From contig CAZJWX010000009.1 in the NCBI GenBank assembly GCA_964549915.1, positions 1 through 64,000 on the forward strand: DNA of 64,000 nt. Reading direction: 5' to 3'. Both the position numbers and the translations under genes were made by a program. Each line of letters begins with the position of its first letter. Position 1 is the first letter of the stretch. The notes beneath the pieces were generated by a model. It made no database searches and was not told where the DNA came from. It worked only from the letters and a program-made list of their open reading frames with translations. This document shows positions 52,991-62,189 of the stretch, piece by piece. The DNA comes from JAUZRW01 sp964549915. Lineage in GTDB: Bacteria > Chloroflexota > Anaerolineae > Aggregatilineales > Phototrophicaceae.

Positions 52991-53041
52991 CCCTTGCGAT
53001 GCACAACAGGTGCAAATTCGACATCGTAAGGAGTGAACGCC

Positions 53042-53875
53042 ATGTCGTTGGCGGATTTTGAACGCGCCGCAGCTATTGTTCGCGAGCAGACTGCCATCCA
53101 GCCCGGAGTGGGTCTGGTGTTGGGGTCTGGTTTGGGGACGCTGGCGGCGGAGATCGAAGACAGTGTGATCGTACCCTATGAACAGATTCCCGGCTGGCCG
53201 CGTTCGACTGTTGAAGGTCACAGCGGGCAGTTGGTCATCGGGATGCTGGAAGGCCAGCCAGTGGTGGCACAGCAGGGGCGGGCACATTTCTACGAAGGGT
53301 ACAGCATGCAGCAGGTCACCTTCCCTATTCGAGTGATGCAGCAATTGGGTGTGGAGACGGTGATCCTGACCAACGCGGCGGGTGGCCTGAATACCGACAT
53401 GACCGTCGGCGATCTGATGTTAATCAATGACCACATCAATTTTCCGGGTCTGGCGGGGCAGCATCCGCTGGTCGGCCCGAATCCGGCGGAGTTAGGGCCG
53501 CGTTTCGTCGGTATGGCGCAGGCCTATGACCGCGATTTGCGAGCGAGAGCACGGGCAATCGCCGCTGACCACGCGATTCCCATGCACGAAGGAGTTTACG
53601 CGGCAGTTTCCGGCCCTTCCTTCGAAACCCCTGCGGAAATCCGTATGCTGCGTGTGTTGGGTGCGAACGCGGTCGGCATGTCCACTGTGCATGAAGTGCT
53701 CGTCGCACGACATATGGGGCTGCGCGTGATGGCCTGTTCGGGCATCACCAATGTCGCGATTGATGCCGTCGACTCTGATGAGGAGACCAATCACGAAGAA
53801 GTGCTGGAAGCGGGCAAGGTGATTGTTCCGCGTATGACAACTGTGCTGCGTGGGGTGCTGCGGGAGTTGGGATGA
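53042..53875 (+). CDS. punA: Purine nucleoside phosphorylase, trimeric type
   Basis: A 277-residue PNP that splits inosine and guanosine with phosphate. GLVLGSGLGTLAAEIED holds the phosphate loop, LTNAAGGLN follows, and GVYAAVSGPSFETPAEIRMLR plus GMSTVHEVLVARHMG are the classic signatures. Start is ATG 53042 with AAGGAG eight bases ahead; GTG 53033 is inside that site. First gene of a five-gene overlapped operon ending in panC. Confidence 0.96.
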   Translation: MSLADFERAAAIVREQTAIQPGVGLVLGSGLGTLAAEIEDSVIVPYEQIPGWPRSTVEGHSGQLVIGMLEGQPVVAQQGRAHFYEGYSMQQVTFPIRVMQQLGVETVILTNAAGGLNTDMTVGDLMLINDHINFPGLAGQHPLVGPNPAELGPRFVGMAQAYDRDLRARARAIAADHAIPMHEGVYAAVSGPSFETPAEIRMLRVLGANAVGMSTVHEVLVARHMGLRVMACSGITNVAIDAVDSDEETNHEEVLEAGKVIVPRMTTVLRGVLRELG

Positions 53876-54708
53876 TGAGCAGCTTCTTCTTCTTGCTGCA
53901 ATGGCTATCTGTTCCGCTGGCGTTGTTGATGGTGGCGGTGGTTCTCTGGTATGGGTATCGTCTGCTCCGCACCCGCGCGGAGATGCGTGCAACGTATTTT
54001 GAGCTTGAGCGCGATATGGCGAGACGACGACAGCGCAACGCCGTGACGGCGATCATCCTGGCGCTGCAATTTTGCGTACTGCTGCTGGGCGTGCAAGTGC
54101 GTGCTGTGCCCTTCCTTGAGGCGGAGCGCGATCTGGGGGAAGTGCAGGTAATCGCGCAGGTTCCAACGGATATGCCCTTCGCAACAGTGACGCCCCCAGC
54201 CGTTCCCCAGGGCGGCCTCGACCTGGAAGAAGTGGATCCATTGACCGATAACGATGACGTAGGATTTGTGCCCACACCCACCCTGACGCCGACTCCGGTC
54301 GGAACGATCCTGCCGAATCCGCCAGAGGGCGAGGGCTGCCTGGACGATCGCGCATTCCTTGAGATTCCGGCGAATGGTATGCGTGTTTTCCAGCCAATTA
54401 TTGTGCGTGGGTCGGCCTTCACGGATGATTTCACCAGCGCCAAGCTCGAGATCAGCGGGCCAAGTACCCAGGGGCAGTATGTGGTGTTGGATCGCATCGT
54501 CTCGCCAGTGCGAACCGTTTCGGATTTCAACCAGTTTGTGCCCGCGGGCTATGAAGAAGGCCGCTACCAGTTTCGCCTGACGGTCTTCGGCCTCGGCGAG
54601 CAACTGGTGGCTTCCTGCATGGTGAATATCTTCATCACCGCGCCACCTGTGACAGCGACACCCACGCCGCGCGCCGCCGAAGCAACACCCGGAGCAACCC
54701 AGCAATGA
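53872..54708 (+). CDS. Membrane-anchored extracytoplasmic protein
   Basis: A 278-residue protein. Two helices (about 5-28 and 60-80) flank a basic cytoplasmic loop. A Pro/Thr-rich stretch with PTPTLTPTP follows, then a roughly 110-residue beta-rich domain (ANGMRVFQPIIVRGSAF and EEGRYQFRLTVFGLG), possibly Ig-like. No family name is recognised. Overlaps pnp and the DUF2520 gene by four bases each, so it is part of the operon. Confidence 0.75.
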   Translation: MMSSFFFLLQWLSVPLALLMVAVVLWYGYRLLRTRAEMRATYFELERDMARRRQRNAVTAIILALQFCVLLLGVQVRAVPFLEAERDLGEVQVIAQVPTDMPFATVTPPAVPQGGLDLEEVDPLTDNDDVGFVPTPTLTPTPVGTILPNPPEGEGCLDDRAFLEIPANGMRVFQPIIVRGSAFTDDFTSAKLEISGPSTQGQYVVLDRIVSPVRTVSDFNQFVPAGYEEGRYQFRLTVFGLGEQLVASCMVNIFITAPPVTATPTPRAAEATPGATQQ

Positions 54709-55559
54709 AGCCTGCCTTGAGTTTCATCGGTGCTGGTAAGGTCGGGCAGACGCTGGCTCGCCTCTGGCATGCGGCGGGTTACGACATCGTTTCGGTGTAC
54801 AGCCGCACCGCTGCACCGGCCCAGGAATTGGCGGACGCTACGGGTGCGAGCGCTGTACAGTCCGCACTGGATGCTGCTGCCGATGGCGACGTGGTCTTCT
54901 TGACCGTGCCAGATGACGCAATCGCTGAGGTTGCCGAAGGCGTGGCCCCGGTTGAATGGCAGGGTAGGGCAGCCGTGCATACGTCCGGCGCTGCCAGCCT
55001 GGACAAACTTGCGCCGCTGCATGAAGCGGGTGCGATGGTCGGATCATTGCATCCGGCTTTTCCCTTCGCTGATGTCGAAAAATCTATCCGCAACCTGCCC
55101 GGAGCAGCCTTCGCGACAGAAGCCTCGCACAGCCAATTGCAGGCTCTACTGACGCAGTTGGTGGCAGCAATTCAGGGCGTCGAAATCCGCATACCGGCGG
55201 GTGGCAAAGCGACCTATCATGCTGCACTGGTAATCGCCAGCAATTACACCGTGACGCTCTATGCCATTGCGGAACGTTTGCTGGCAACACTCGGCGCAGA
55301 TGAATCGGCCAGCGCGCAAGCACTGTCTGCCATCATCAGCGCAACCGTGAATAATCTGGTTCAAGTTGGGACGCCCTGGGCGCTCACGGGGCCATTAACA
55401 CGCGCCGATGTGGGTACGATCCAGGCGCATCTGGAGGCGCTGGACGATGACGACATCCGCGCGGCGTACGTGCAGCTTGCACGCCTGACCCTTCCCATGC
55501 TGCGTGAACGTGGTGTTCCCCTTGCAGAAATCGAGAGAATCCTTCAGGAGAACTTATGA
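54705..55559 (+). CDS. Rossmann/DUF2520 protein, ketopantoate-reductase candidate
   Basis: A 284-residue two-domain protein. The N-terminal Rossmann domain has SFIGAGKVGQTLARLWHAAGYDIVSVYSR, and the C-terminal helical DUF2520 domain has HPAFPFAD, YHAALVIASNYT and WALTGPLTRAD. The fold is that of 6-phosphogluconate dehydrogenase-like reductases including PanE. It is wedged, with four-base overlaps, directly in front of panB and panC, where the ketopantoate reductase gene would be expected. That makes it a plausible, but unproven, supplier of pantoate. Confidence 0.85.
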   Translation: MKPALSFIGAGKVGQTLARLWHAAGYDIVSVYSRTAAPAQELADATGASAVQSALDAAADGDVVFLTVPDDAIAEVAEGVAPVEWQGRAAVHTSGAASLDKLAPLHEAGAMVGSLHPAFPFADVEKSIRNLPGAAFATEASHSQLQALLTQLVAAIQGVEIRIPAGGKATYHAALVIASNYTVTLYAIAERLLATLGADESASAQALSAIISATVNNLVQVGTPWALTGPLTRADVGTIQAHLEALDDDDIRAAYVQLARLTLPMLRERGVPLAEIERILQENL

Positions 55560-56410
55560 CAAGGCTGACCATCCTGGATTTCCAACGGATGAAAGCACAA
55601 GACGAGCCGATTGTCGTGCTCACTGCCTATGACGCTACGGGTGCCCGCATTGCGGAAGCTGCCGAAGTGCCCATGCTGCTGGTTGGCGATACATTGGGTA
55701 TGGTCGTCCAGGGGCATGATTCGACGATTCCGGTGACGATGGAAGACATGATCTATCACTGCTCGATTGTCTCGCGAGTGACGCAGCGTGCCTTCATTGT
55801 GGGGGACCTGCCCTTCATGGCCTACAGCATCAGCCCTGAGCAAGCCTTACAGAATTCTGCACGTCTGATGCAGGAAGGGCGCGTGAACTGCGTGAAACTG
55901 GAAGGCGGTGAGTCGATGGCACCAACGATTCGTCGCATTGTCGAAGCCGGGATTCCGGTAATGGGTCACATCGGCCTGACGCCGCAGAGCGCGAATCAAT
56001 TCGGTGGCTTCCGTGTGCAAGGTCGCGAACTGGCCTCAGCACGCAAACTGCTGCGCGATGCCCTGGCAGTGCAGGAAGCAGGAGCCTTCGCCCTGGTGCT
56101 GGAACTCGTTCCGGCAGCATTAGCACGCTTCATCACGGAGCAATTGCGAATTCCCACGATTGGCATTGGCGCTGGCGTTGGTTGTGACGGGCAGGTACAG
56201 GTATTCCACGACATTCTGTCGCTCTTCGATGAGTTCATCCCCAGGCACACCAAACGCTACGCAGATATCGGCGGTTTGATGCAGGCGGCCATCCGCCATT
56301 ACCGCTCCGATGTGCTGGAACGACGGTTCCCGGCGGACGAGAATAGCTTCGCCATCAAGGATGAGGTGATAGAAGCTCTTCGCGATGAGGTTGATGATGC
56401 AAGTCGTTGA
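55556..56410 (+). CDS. panB: 3-methyl-2-oxobutanoate hydroxymethyltransferase
   Basis: A 284-residue PanB, making ketopantoate from ketoisovalerate and methylene-THF. Motifs are VVLTAYDATGARIAE, LVGDTLGMVVQGHDSTIPVTM, VKLEGGESMAPTI, GHIGLTPQSANQFGGFRVQGR and TIGIGAGVGCDGQVQVFHDILSL. All ligands for Mg and substrate seem present. Overlaps the DUF2520 gene as ATGA and panC by a few codons. Confidence 0.97.
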   Translation: MTRLTILDFQRMKAQDEPIVVLTAYDATGARIAEAAEVPMLLVGDTLGMVVQGHDSTIPVTMEDMIYHCSIVSRVTQRAFIVGDLPFMAYSISPEQALQNSARLMQEGRVNCVKLEGGESMAPTIRRIVEAGIPVMGHIGLTPQSANQFGGFRVQGRELASARKLLRDALAVQEAGAFALVLELVPAALARFITEQLRIPTIGIGAGVGCDGQVQVFHDILSLFDEFIPRHTKRYADIGGLMQAAIRHYRSDVLERRFPADENSFAIKDEVIEALRDEVDDASR

Positions 56411-57278
56411 GACGATTTCCGAATTGCGCAGCGCACGTCGTCAGCTTTCCGGGCGCGTCGGCGTCGTACTGACGATGGGCTATCTTCACGAGGGGCATCT
56501 GGCGCTGGTACGAGCCGCCCGCGAGGAATGCGATAGCGTGCTGGCGACAATCTTCGTCAATCCGACGCAGTTCGCAGAAGGCGAAGACCTCTCCACCTAC
56601 CCGCGCGATATGCCGCGCGATTTGCGTTTGCTGGAAGAAGCGGGCGTCGATCTGGTCTTCACCCCTACGCCAGAGTTGATGTATCCGCCGCGCTATCAGA
56701 CCTGGGTGACGGTCGAAGAGGTGACCCGGGGCCAGGAAGGAGGGCAGCGCCCCGGACATTTCCGGGGTGTGACGACTGTTGTCAGCAAGCTCTTCAACCT
56801 GACCCAGCCTGATTTCGCCTATTTCGGGCAGAAAGATGCCCAGCAAGTCGTCGTCATCCGGCAAATGGTGCGCGACTTGAATTTTCCGCTGGAGATTGTG
56901 GTTTGTCCGGTCGTCCGCGCGGGAGATGGCCTCGCGCTCAGTTCGCGCAACGTCTACTTGAGCGGTGAGGAGCGGCGTGCGGCGACAGCGCTGAATCGCG
57001 CCTTGCTCACGGCAGGCGACCGCTACGAAAGCGGCGAACGCGATCCCGTTGTGCTGAAGGCTGCGGCGGCGCAAGTGCTGTCTGCGGAGCCGCTGGCACA
57101 GGTCGATTATATTTCGCTGGCAGATGCCTCTACGCTGCAAGAGGTCACTGATCCATCCGAGCGACCGCTATTGCTATCGTTGGCGGTGCAGGTTGGCAAG
57201 CCGCGTTTGCTGGATAACTGCTTGCTGCCGCTGGCCTTGAACACGCGGGAAGGCGCGACTCGCGTCCTGGGTGCCTAG
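56397..57278 (+). CDS. panC: Pantothenate synthetase
   Basis: A 293-residue PanC that ligates pantoate and beta-alanine with ATP. MGYLHEGHL (usual MGALHEGH), IFVNPTQFAEGEDLSTYPRD, GHFRGVTTVVSKLFNL, FGQKDAQQVVVI and LALSSRNVYLS are the family marks. Three ATGs cluster at the start; ATG 56397 is chosen as it gives the usual MQVV-IxELR opening with GAGG six bases ahead. It ends the pnp-panC operon. Confidence 0.96.
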   Translation: MQVVETISELRSARRQLSGRVGVVLTMGYLHEGHLALVRAAREECDSVLATIFVNPTQFAEGEDLSTYPRDMPRDLRLLEEAGVDLVFTPTPELMYPPRYQTWVTVEEVTRGQEGGQRPGHFRGVTTVVSKLFNLTQPDFAYFGQKDAQQVVVIRQMVRDLNFPLEIVVCPVVRAGDGLALSSRNVYLSGEERRAATALNRALLTAGDRYESGERDPVVLKAAAAQVLSAEPLAQVDYISLADASTLQEVTDPSERPLLLSLAVQVGKPRLLDNCLLPLALNTREGATRVLGA

Positions 57279-57373
57279 CGGAGTTTACACAAATTTCACG
57301 TCTTGCTTAGAAATTTCTGGCGGTTGACTGCGTATAGTGGGTATCGTGAATACTCAGAAATTCGGAGGTAACG

Positions 57374-58063
57374 ATGTTTGCCTTTTTTGACCCACAGTAC
57401 TTGTTATTCGTGCTGCTGCCAGCCATGATCATCTCTGGCCTGGCGCAAATGTTCATTCGCAGTGCCTACAGCCAATGGGGGCAGACGCGCAATGGGGCTG
57501 GCTACAGCGGCCCAGAGGTCGCGCAGCGCCTGATGCGCCGTTTCAACCTCAATGTTGACCTGGAGCGTTCCGATGGCGAATTGAGCGACCACTACGATCC
57601 GCGCAGCCATACTGTGCGTATGTCGCCGGGGGTTGCGGGTACCAACAGCGTGGCGGCAATGGCCATCGTCGCGCATGAATTGGGCCATGCACAGCAACAT
57701 CAGGAGAACTCAGTGCTAATTACCGCGCGTAATTTCCTGCTGCCAGCCGTCACCGTCAGCCCAACGCTATCCTATGGTTTGATCCTCGGTGGTCTCTTCC
57801 TGGGGTTGACTGGCCTGGCCTGGCTCGGTGTGATCGTCTTCGGCATCAGCGTGCTCTTCATGGTGCTGACTCTGCCCGTCGAGATCGATGCCAGTCGGCG
57901 CGGTTTGCACATGTTGCAGGAAGCGGGCCTGATGACCAGCCCGCAAGATCGCAGTGGCGCGCGCCAGATGCTCACTGCCGCCGCGTTGACCTATGTCGCC
58001 GCCGCCATTACTTCCATTCTGCAACTGCTGTATTTCGTGAGTCTGGTCAGCCGCCGCGACTGA
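57374..58063 (+). CDS. Zinc metallopeptidase, YugP family
   Basis: A 229-residue membrane protease-like protein. An N-terminal helix is followed by a domain with AIVAHELGHAQQHQ, giving the HExxH zinc motif. Three C-terminal membrane helices (about 112-130, 135-165, 195-220) follow. VEIDASRRGLHML supplies the third ligand region (E/D) after the helix pair. YugP-type peptidases are widespread; targets are unknown. AATTCGGAGGTAACG stands ahead of ATG 57374. A TTGACT (57324) suggests its own promoter. Confidence 0.88.
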   Translation: MFAFFDPQYLLFVLLPAMIISGLAQMFIRSAYSQWGQTRNGAGYSGPEVAQRLMRRFNLNVDLERSDGELSDHYDPRSHTVRMSPGVAGTNSVAAMAIVAHELGHAQQHQENSVLITARNFLLPAVTVSPTLSYGLILGGLFLGLTGLAWLGVIVFGISVLFMVLTLPVEIDASRRGLHMLQEAGLMTSPQDRSGARQMLTAAALTYVAAAITSILQLLYFVSLVSRRD

Positions 58064-58091
58064 CCAATGAGAGACGGCTGAAATCTCTGTT

Positions 58092-58118
58092 TGGGGACAT
58101 CACTCTGGTGTCCCCAGA
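58092..58118. other. Hairpin between convergent genes
   Basis: TGGGGACA pairs with TGTCCCCA around a short loop that overlaps the 3' end of the response-regulator gene. No T-tract on either side; perhaps a bidirectional 3' end structure. Confidence 0.35.
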
Positions 58119-58474
58119 AATTCGTGGACTGTTTTGACCAGCTCACTCTTGCTGATGGGCTTTGCGAGGTAGCCATCGCAACCCGCATCCAGGAAGCGCT
58201 CCCGGTCGCCGTACATGGCATTGGCGGTCAGCGCGATGATGGGAATATCGCGGGTCGTGGCTTCCGCTTTCAAGCGCTCGGTGACTTCCATGCCATCGAT
58301 ATCGGGGAGGTTAATATCGACGAAAATCAAATCTGGCCGCTCCGCCAGGGCAACCTCGATTCCGATCATTCCCTCGGAAGCTTCCAGCACTTCATATCCC
58401 TGAGATGCCAGCATTTTGCGAACGAGCCGCATATTCTGACGATTGTCTTCGATGTATAGAATCGTCGCCGACAT
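58100..58474 (-). CDS. Stand-alone response regulator receiver
   Basis: A 124-residue CheY/DivK-like receiver without output domain. It has the acidic pair ED in ILYIEDN, the phospho-Asp in LIFVDINLPDIDG, Thr in IIALTANAM and Lys in YLAKPISK. It is 84 bases after fabH on the same strand. It could pair with the soluble PAS kinase at 10.9 kb or with a kinase elsewhere. Confidence 0.93.
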   Translation of the reverse strand: MSATILYIEDNRQNMRLVRKMLASQGYEVLEASEGMIGIEVALAERPDLIFVDINLPDIDGMEVTERLKAEATTRDIPIIALTANAMYGDRERFLDAGCDGYLAKPISKSELVKTVHEFLGTPE

Positions 58475-58558
58475 TCACTTATCCCCTTGTGTCATGTCCA
58501 TCCAACCTCCATTATGCCCCGGTTTTGCACATTGAAAGGATTGGGATTGCGAAGTCGG

Positions 58559-59713
58559 CTATTTCAGTTCGTTATCTTCCAACTTGCGCTGTAGGCGTGC
58601 GGTGCGCGGACGCGGCAGAAGTGCCCGGAATGCACGGTTGATGTTGCGTCGCCAGCGGCCAATGCGTGCGCGCCAGCCCGCCAACCAGTACGACAGTTGT
58701 CGCCGCTGCTGCTTGATGCGGCTGATCTGTTGATCGTCTTTTGGTCGTCCCCATTGGATGATCGCCGAAGCCCAGGATAGACCGCCACCAAAGCCGATCA
58801 ACGCCAAATAATCGTCTTCGTGCACGCGCCCGTCTTCGATAGCCTCACACAGCGCGATGGGGATCGATGCAGCGGACGTATTGCCGTAGCGATCTACATT
58901 GGCCACCCAACGATCCAGGTCAATGCGCAGCTTTTTGGATGCCGACTGCAAAATGCGCATATTTGCTTGATGCGGCACGACCAGCTTGATGTCGCTGACA
59001 TGGATATCCGCCAGTTCCGCCGCTTCGCGGATGCTTTCATCCACGACACGTGTGGCGAACTTGAAGACTTCACTGCCGACCATGTACATCTTCTGCAACT
59101 TATGACCGTTCAGGTCGCGAATGTTGTGAGTCGGGATGGCGAGCAGGTCGCAGCCAGCACCGTCGCTGCGCAGCACCGACGACAACAATCCACCGCGTTC
59201 TTCGTTGGCCTGCACCACGACGGCTCCCGCTCCATCTCCGAAGAGGATGCACGTGCTGCGATCTTGCCAATCGAGCACACGGCTCATCGTCTCTGCCCCG
59301 ATGACCAGTGCGGTCTCGATGCTGCCAGAACGAATCGCCTGAGAGGCCATATTCAGCGCATAGACGAAGCCAGAACAGGCCGCGCTCAGGTCGAAGGCTC
59401 CGGCGCGGCTCGCCCCCAGCCAATCCTGGATCAAGCTTGCGGTGCTGGGGAAGACGTGTTCCGGCGTCGAAGTCGCCACGACGATCATATCCAGGTCGAT
59501 GGGCAAGATGTCGGCGATTTCCAGCGCTTTTTGCGCGGCCTTGTAACCCAGCGTCGCCGTCGATTCGTTCTCGCTGGCGATGCGTCGTTCGCGGATGCCC
59601 GTTCGAGTCCGAATCCACTCATCATTGGTTTCGACGAGAGCTTCCAGATCACGGTTCGTCATCACGGTCTCTGGGACTGCCATGCCCCAGCCGACAATAT
59701 GGGCGTAGGGCAT
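58559..59713 (-). CDS. fabH: 3-oxoacyl-ACP synthase III with basic C-terminal extension
   Basis: A 384-residue KAS III that starts fatty acid synthesis from acyl-CoA and malonyl-ACP. The catalytic triad is visible: Cys in DLSAACSGFVYAL, His in VPHQANMRI, Asn in GNTSAASIP. The family normally ends soon after FGGGLSWASAIIQW; here about 60 further residues follow, rich in Arg and Trp (SYWLAGWRARIGRWRRNIN), like an amphipathic membrane- or nucleic-acid-binding tail. ATG 59713 gives the standard N-terminus but has no ribosome site. ATG 59752 (inside fabF) is an alternative. Confidence 0.9.
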   Translation of the reverse strand: MPYAHIVGWGMAVPETVMTNRDLEALVETNDEWIRTRTGIRERRIASENESTATLGYKAAQKALEIADILPIDLDMIVVATSTPEHVFPSTASLIQDWLGASRAGAFDLSAACSGFVYALNMASQAIRSGSIETALVIGAETMSRVLDWQDRSTCILFGDGAGAVVVQANEERGGLLSSVLRSDGAGCDLLAIPTHNIRDLNGHKLQKMYMVGSEVFKFATRVVDESIREAAELADIHVSDIKLVVPHQANMRILQSASKKLRIDLDRWVANVDRYGNTSAASIPIALCEAIEDGRVHEDDYLALIGFGGGLSWASAIIQWGRPKDDQQISRIKQQRRQLSYWLAGWRARIGRWRRNINRAFRALLPRPRTARLQRKLEDNELK

Positions 59714-59738
59714 AGTTGTTCTGTTGGTCTGGCGCTGT

Positions 59739-60995
59739 TTATTGGCTGCCATTCTCACTGTACTCGCGCATCACAATCACGGCGTTATGACCTCCGAAGC
59801 CGAAGGTATTGCTCATCGCGACCTTGACTTCACGTTCAACACCGACGTTGGGCGTGTAATTCAGGTCGCATTCCGGGTCAGGCTTGTCCAGGTTGATGGT
59901 GGGTGGGATGAAATTGTCGCGGATGGCCATAAGGCAGAAGACTGCTTCGATCAATCCCGCTGCCCCAAGCAGATGCCCGGTCATGGATTTGGTTGAACTA
60001 ATCGGGATATTATAAGCTTGTTCGCCCAGGGCGACTTTGATCGCTCTTGTCTCGCTGGCGTCGTTCATCGGTGTTCCCGTACCATGGGCATTGATGTAAT
60101 CTACATCGGCAGGGGTGAGGTCAGCATCTTCCAGCGCGAGACGCATCGCCTGAGCAGCCCCTTCGCCCGTTTCCATTGGCGCAGTCGCATGGTATGCATC
60201 GGAGGTATGCCCATAGCCGACGACTTCGCCGTAAATCTTCGCGCCGCGTGCCAGGGCACCTTCCAGCGTTTCCAGCACCAGCGTTCCAGCGCCTTCACCC
60301 ATGACGAAGCCATCGCGATTCAGCGCGAAGGGACGACTGGCCCGTTGTGGCTCGTGGTTGTGCTTGGAAAGCGCCTTCATGTTGTTGAAGCCTGCGATGG
60401 GCATAGGGATCACTGCCGCTTCAGCGGCGCACGCGAGCATCACCTCTGCCTGCCCACGCCGGATGATTTCTGCCGCTTCGCCGATGGTGTTGTTGCCCGT
60501 TGCACAGGCCGTCGTCAGGCAGAAATTCGGCCCCATCAATCCCAGGTCAATCGATACGCGCCCTGCGCTACTATCGATCAGCACTTTGGGGATCGCCAGG
60601 GGGCTGACGCCGCGATGTCCCTTTTCATAGTGGTCGATGATGGTCTCATACAGCGACTGAATACCGCCGATACCGCTGCCGACAATGCAACCCACATCCC
60701 AGCGGTTTTCCTCCGTGATTTCCAGGCCGCTGTCTTCCAGTGCCTGGCGGCAGGCGGCGACGGCATACTGCGTCACGCGATCTGTGCGGCGCAGGTCTTT
60801 CTTGCCCACGACGGCCTCGGCGTCGAAGTTCTTGACTTCACCCGCAATGTGATTCTCAACGACGTTGTAATCGAAGTTCGTGATGGTATCGATGCCGGAC
60901 TTGCCCGCCTTGATGTTCCCCCAGGCTTCCTCGAGTGTATTGCCGACTGGCGAGATAATGCCGATCCCGGTGACGACAATGCGGCTTCTAGACAC
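59739..60995 (-). CDS. fabF: 3-oxoacyl-ACP synthase II
   Basis: A 418-residue KAS II elongating acyl-ACP. It opens RIVVTGIGIISPVGNT. Catalytic Cys lies in TTACATGNNTIGEA, His in NAHGTGTPMNDASE and in SSTKSMTGHLLGAAG, and the C-terminal SNTFGFGGHNAVIV is present. GTG 60995 follows an excellent GAGGAGG site. fabH begins 25 bases after the end (or overlaps it, if the longer fabH start is used). Confidence 0.97.
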   Translation of the reverse strand: MSRSRIVVTGIGIISPVGNTLEEAWGNIKAGKSGIDTITNFDYNVVENHIAGEVKNFDAEAVVGKKDLRRTDRVTQYAVAACRQALEDSGLEITEENRWDVGCIVGSGIGGIQSLYETIIDHYEKGHRGVSPLAIPKVLIDSSAGRVSIDLGLMGPNFCLTTACATGNNTIGEAAEIIRRGQAEVMLACAAEAAVIPMPIAGFNNMKALSKHNHEPQRASRPFALNRDGFVMGEGAGTLVLETLEGALARGAKIYGEVVGYGHTSDAYHATAPMETGEGAAQAMRLALEDADLTPADVDYINAHGTGTPMNDASETRAIKVALGEQAYNIPISSTKSMTGHLLGAAGLIEAVFCLMAIRDNFIPPTINLDKPDPECDLNYTPNVGVEREVKVAMSNTFGFGGHNAVIVMREYSENGSQ

Positions 60996-61214
60996 TAGGT
61001 TTCCTCCTCGTATGGTGACTCCCTCGTTGGAGTGTGGTGATGATGATCTCGTCCCCATAGCGATAACACACCCGCGGCAGTCGCGTTGCTGCTTTTACGG
61101 GGTGCGTGCTGGTGTGTGTCGGGGATTCTGCTATACTCATCGCTTCATCTGAACGATGTCGCGCATTGTAGCACAGTCGGTGCGCGCTGCTCATGAACCG
61201 TTGGGTTTCGCTGT

Positions 61215-62174
61215 ATGATCCTCATCACCGGGGCGACGGGTTTCGTCGGACGAAACCTTGTGCGCCGCCTTATGGAAACGGAATATCCCCTGCGTTGTTT
61301 GCTACCCGCCAGCCGCACCCGGCGCTTGCCCTGGGATGCTGATGCCCCGAATGCGCCAGAAATTGTGGTCGGCACTGTGCTCGATGAAGAAGCGGTGTAC
61401 CAGGCAGTGACGGGCGTTCATACGATCATCCATCTGGAAAGTGCGCAATGGTGGGGCCGTCAACGCGATTTCGAGCGGCTCGACCTCGCCGGAACGCGCA
61501 ACTTGATCGCAGCCGCGCGTGCTGCACGAGTCGGGCGTCTGCTCACGTTGAGCCAGCTAGGGGCGATGCCTTCTTCGGCCTATATGCTGCACCGCTACAA
61601 AGGACAGGTGGAGGAACTGGTGCGCGCCAGCGGCCTGGCCTACACCATCTTGCGCACCGGGTTGATTTTCGGTGAAGAAGACACCTTCATCAATTATATT
61701 GCCCTTATGCTGCGGGCCAATCCGCTCTTCTTCTTGGTGCCGGGTTATGGTGAAGTCGTGCTGCATCCCATGTACGTGCAAGACCTCGTGACGTGCATCG
61801 AGCGCAGCCTGGAACTGATCACGGTGGTGGATCGAGTGTTGGAGGTGGGTGGGCCAGAATACACCACGCTGCACGATATGCTGCTGACGATCATGCGCGT
61901 AACCCGTATGCGACGGCTCTTGATCTCGGTTCCGCCCTATGCGCTCCGGTTTCTGTCCCGCCTCTACGGTTTCATCCTGCCGCGCAGTTTGATGACGCCG
62001 CAGTGGTTGGATATTCTGGCGACGAACCGCACGACGCAGCTCGGCAATGTGTATGATTATTTTCACTTTCAACCCAGGCGCTTTGAAGATACACTGCTGA
62101 CCTACTTGCCCAGGCAACGTCACAGCCTCAAACTCCTGCGGGAGACCTTCCGACGCAGGCCGCGCAGCGTTTGA
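61215..62174 (+). CDS. Atypical SDR, NAD(P)H-binding (NDUFA9-like)
   Basis: A 319-residue Rossmann protein. ILITGATGFVGRNLVRRLM is the NAD-binding motif. HRYKGQVEELVRASGLAYTILRTGLIFGE is typical of atypical SDRs of the NmrA/NDUFA9 kind that lack a full YxxxK catalytic site. The role is unknown. The 219 bases between fabF and this gene hold a TATACT (61132) -10-like box for this strand. Confidence 0.85.
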   Translation: MILITGATGFVGRNLVRRLMETEYPLRCLLPASRTRRLPWDADAPNAPEIVVGTVLDEEAVYQAVTGVHTIIHLESAQWWGRQRDFERLDLAGTRNLIAAARAARVGRLLTLSQLGAMPSSAYMLHRYKGQVEELVRASGLAYTILRTGLIFGEEDTFINYIALMLRANPLFFLVPGYGEVVLHPMYVQDLVTCIERSLELITVVDRVLEVGGPEYTTLHDMLLTIMRVTRMRRLLISVPPYALRFLSRLYGFILPRSLMTPQWLDILATNRTTQLGNVYDYFHFQPRRFEDTLLTYLPRQRHSLKLLRETFRRRPRSV

Positions 62175-62189
62175 TGTAGGATAGCAACC

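Noticed and set aside
58820..59827. 335-codon open frame on the plus strand
   Set aside because: Antisense to fabH; same reasoning.
60018..60998. 326-codon open frame on the plus strand
   Set aside because: Antisense shadow of fabF, with no recognisable motifs or ribosome site.
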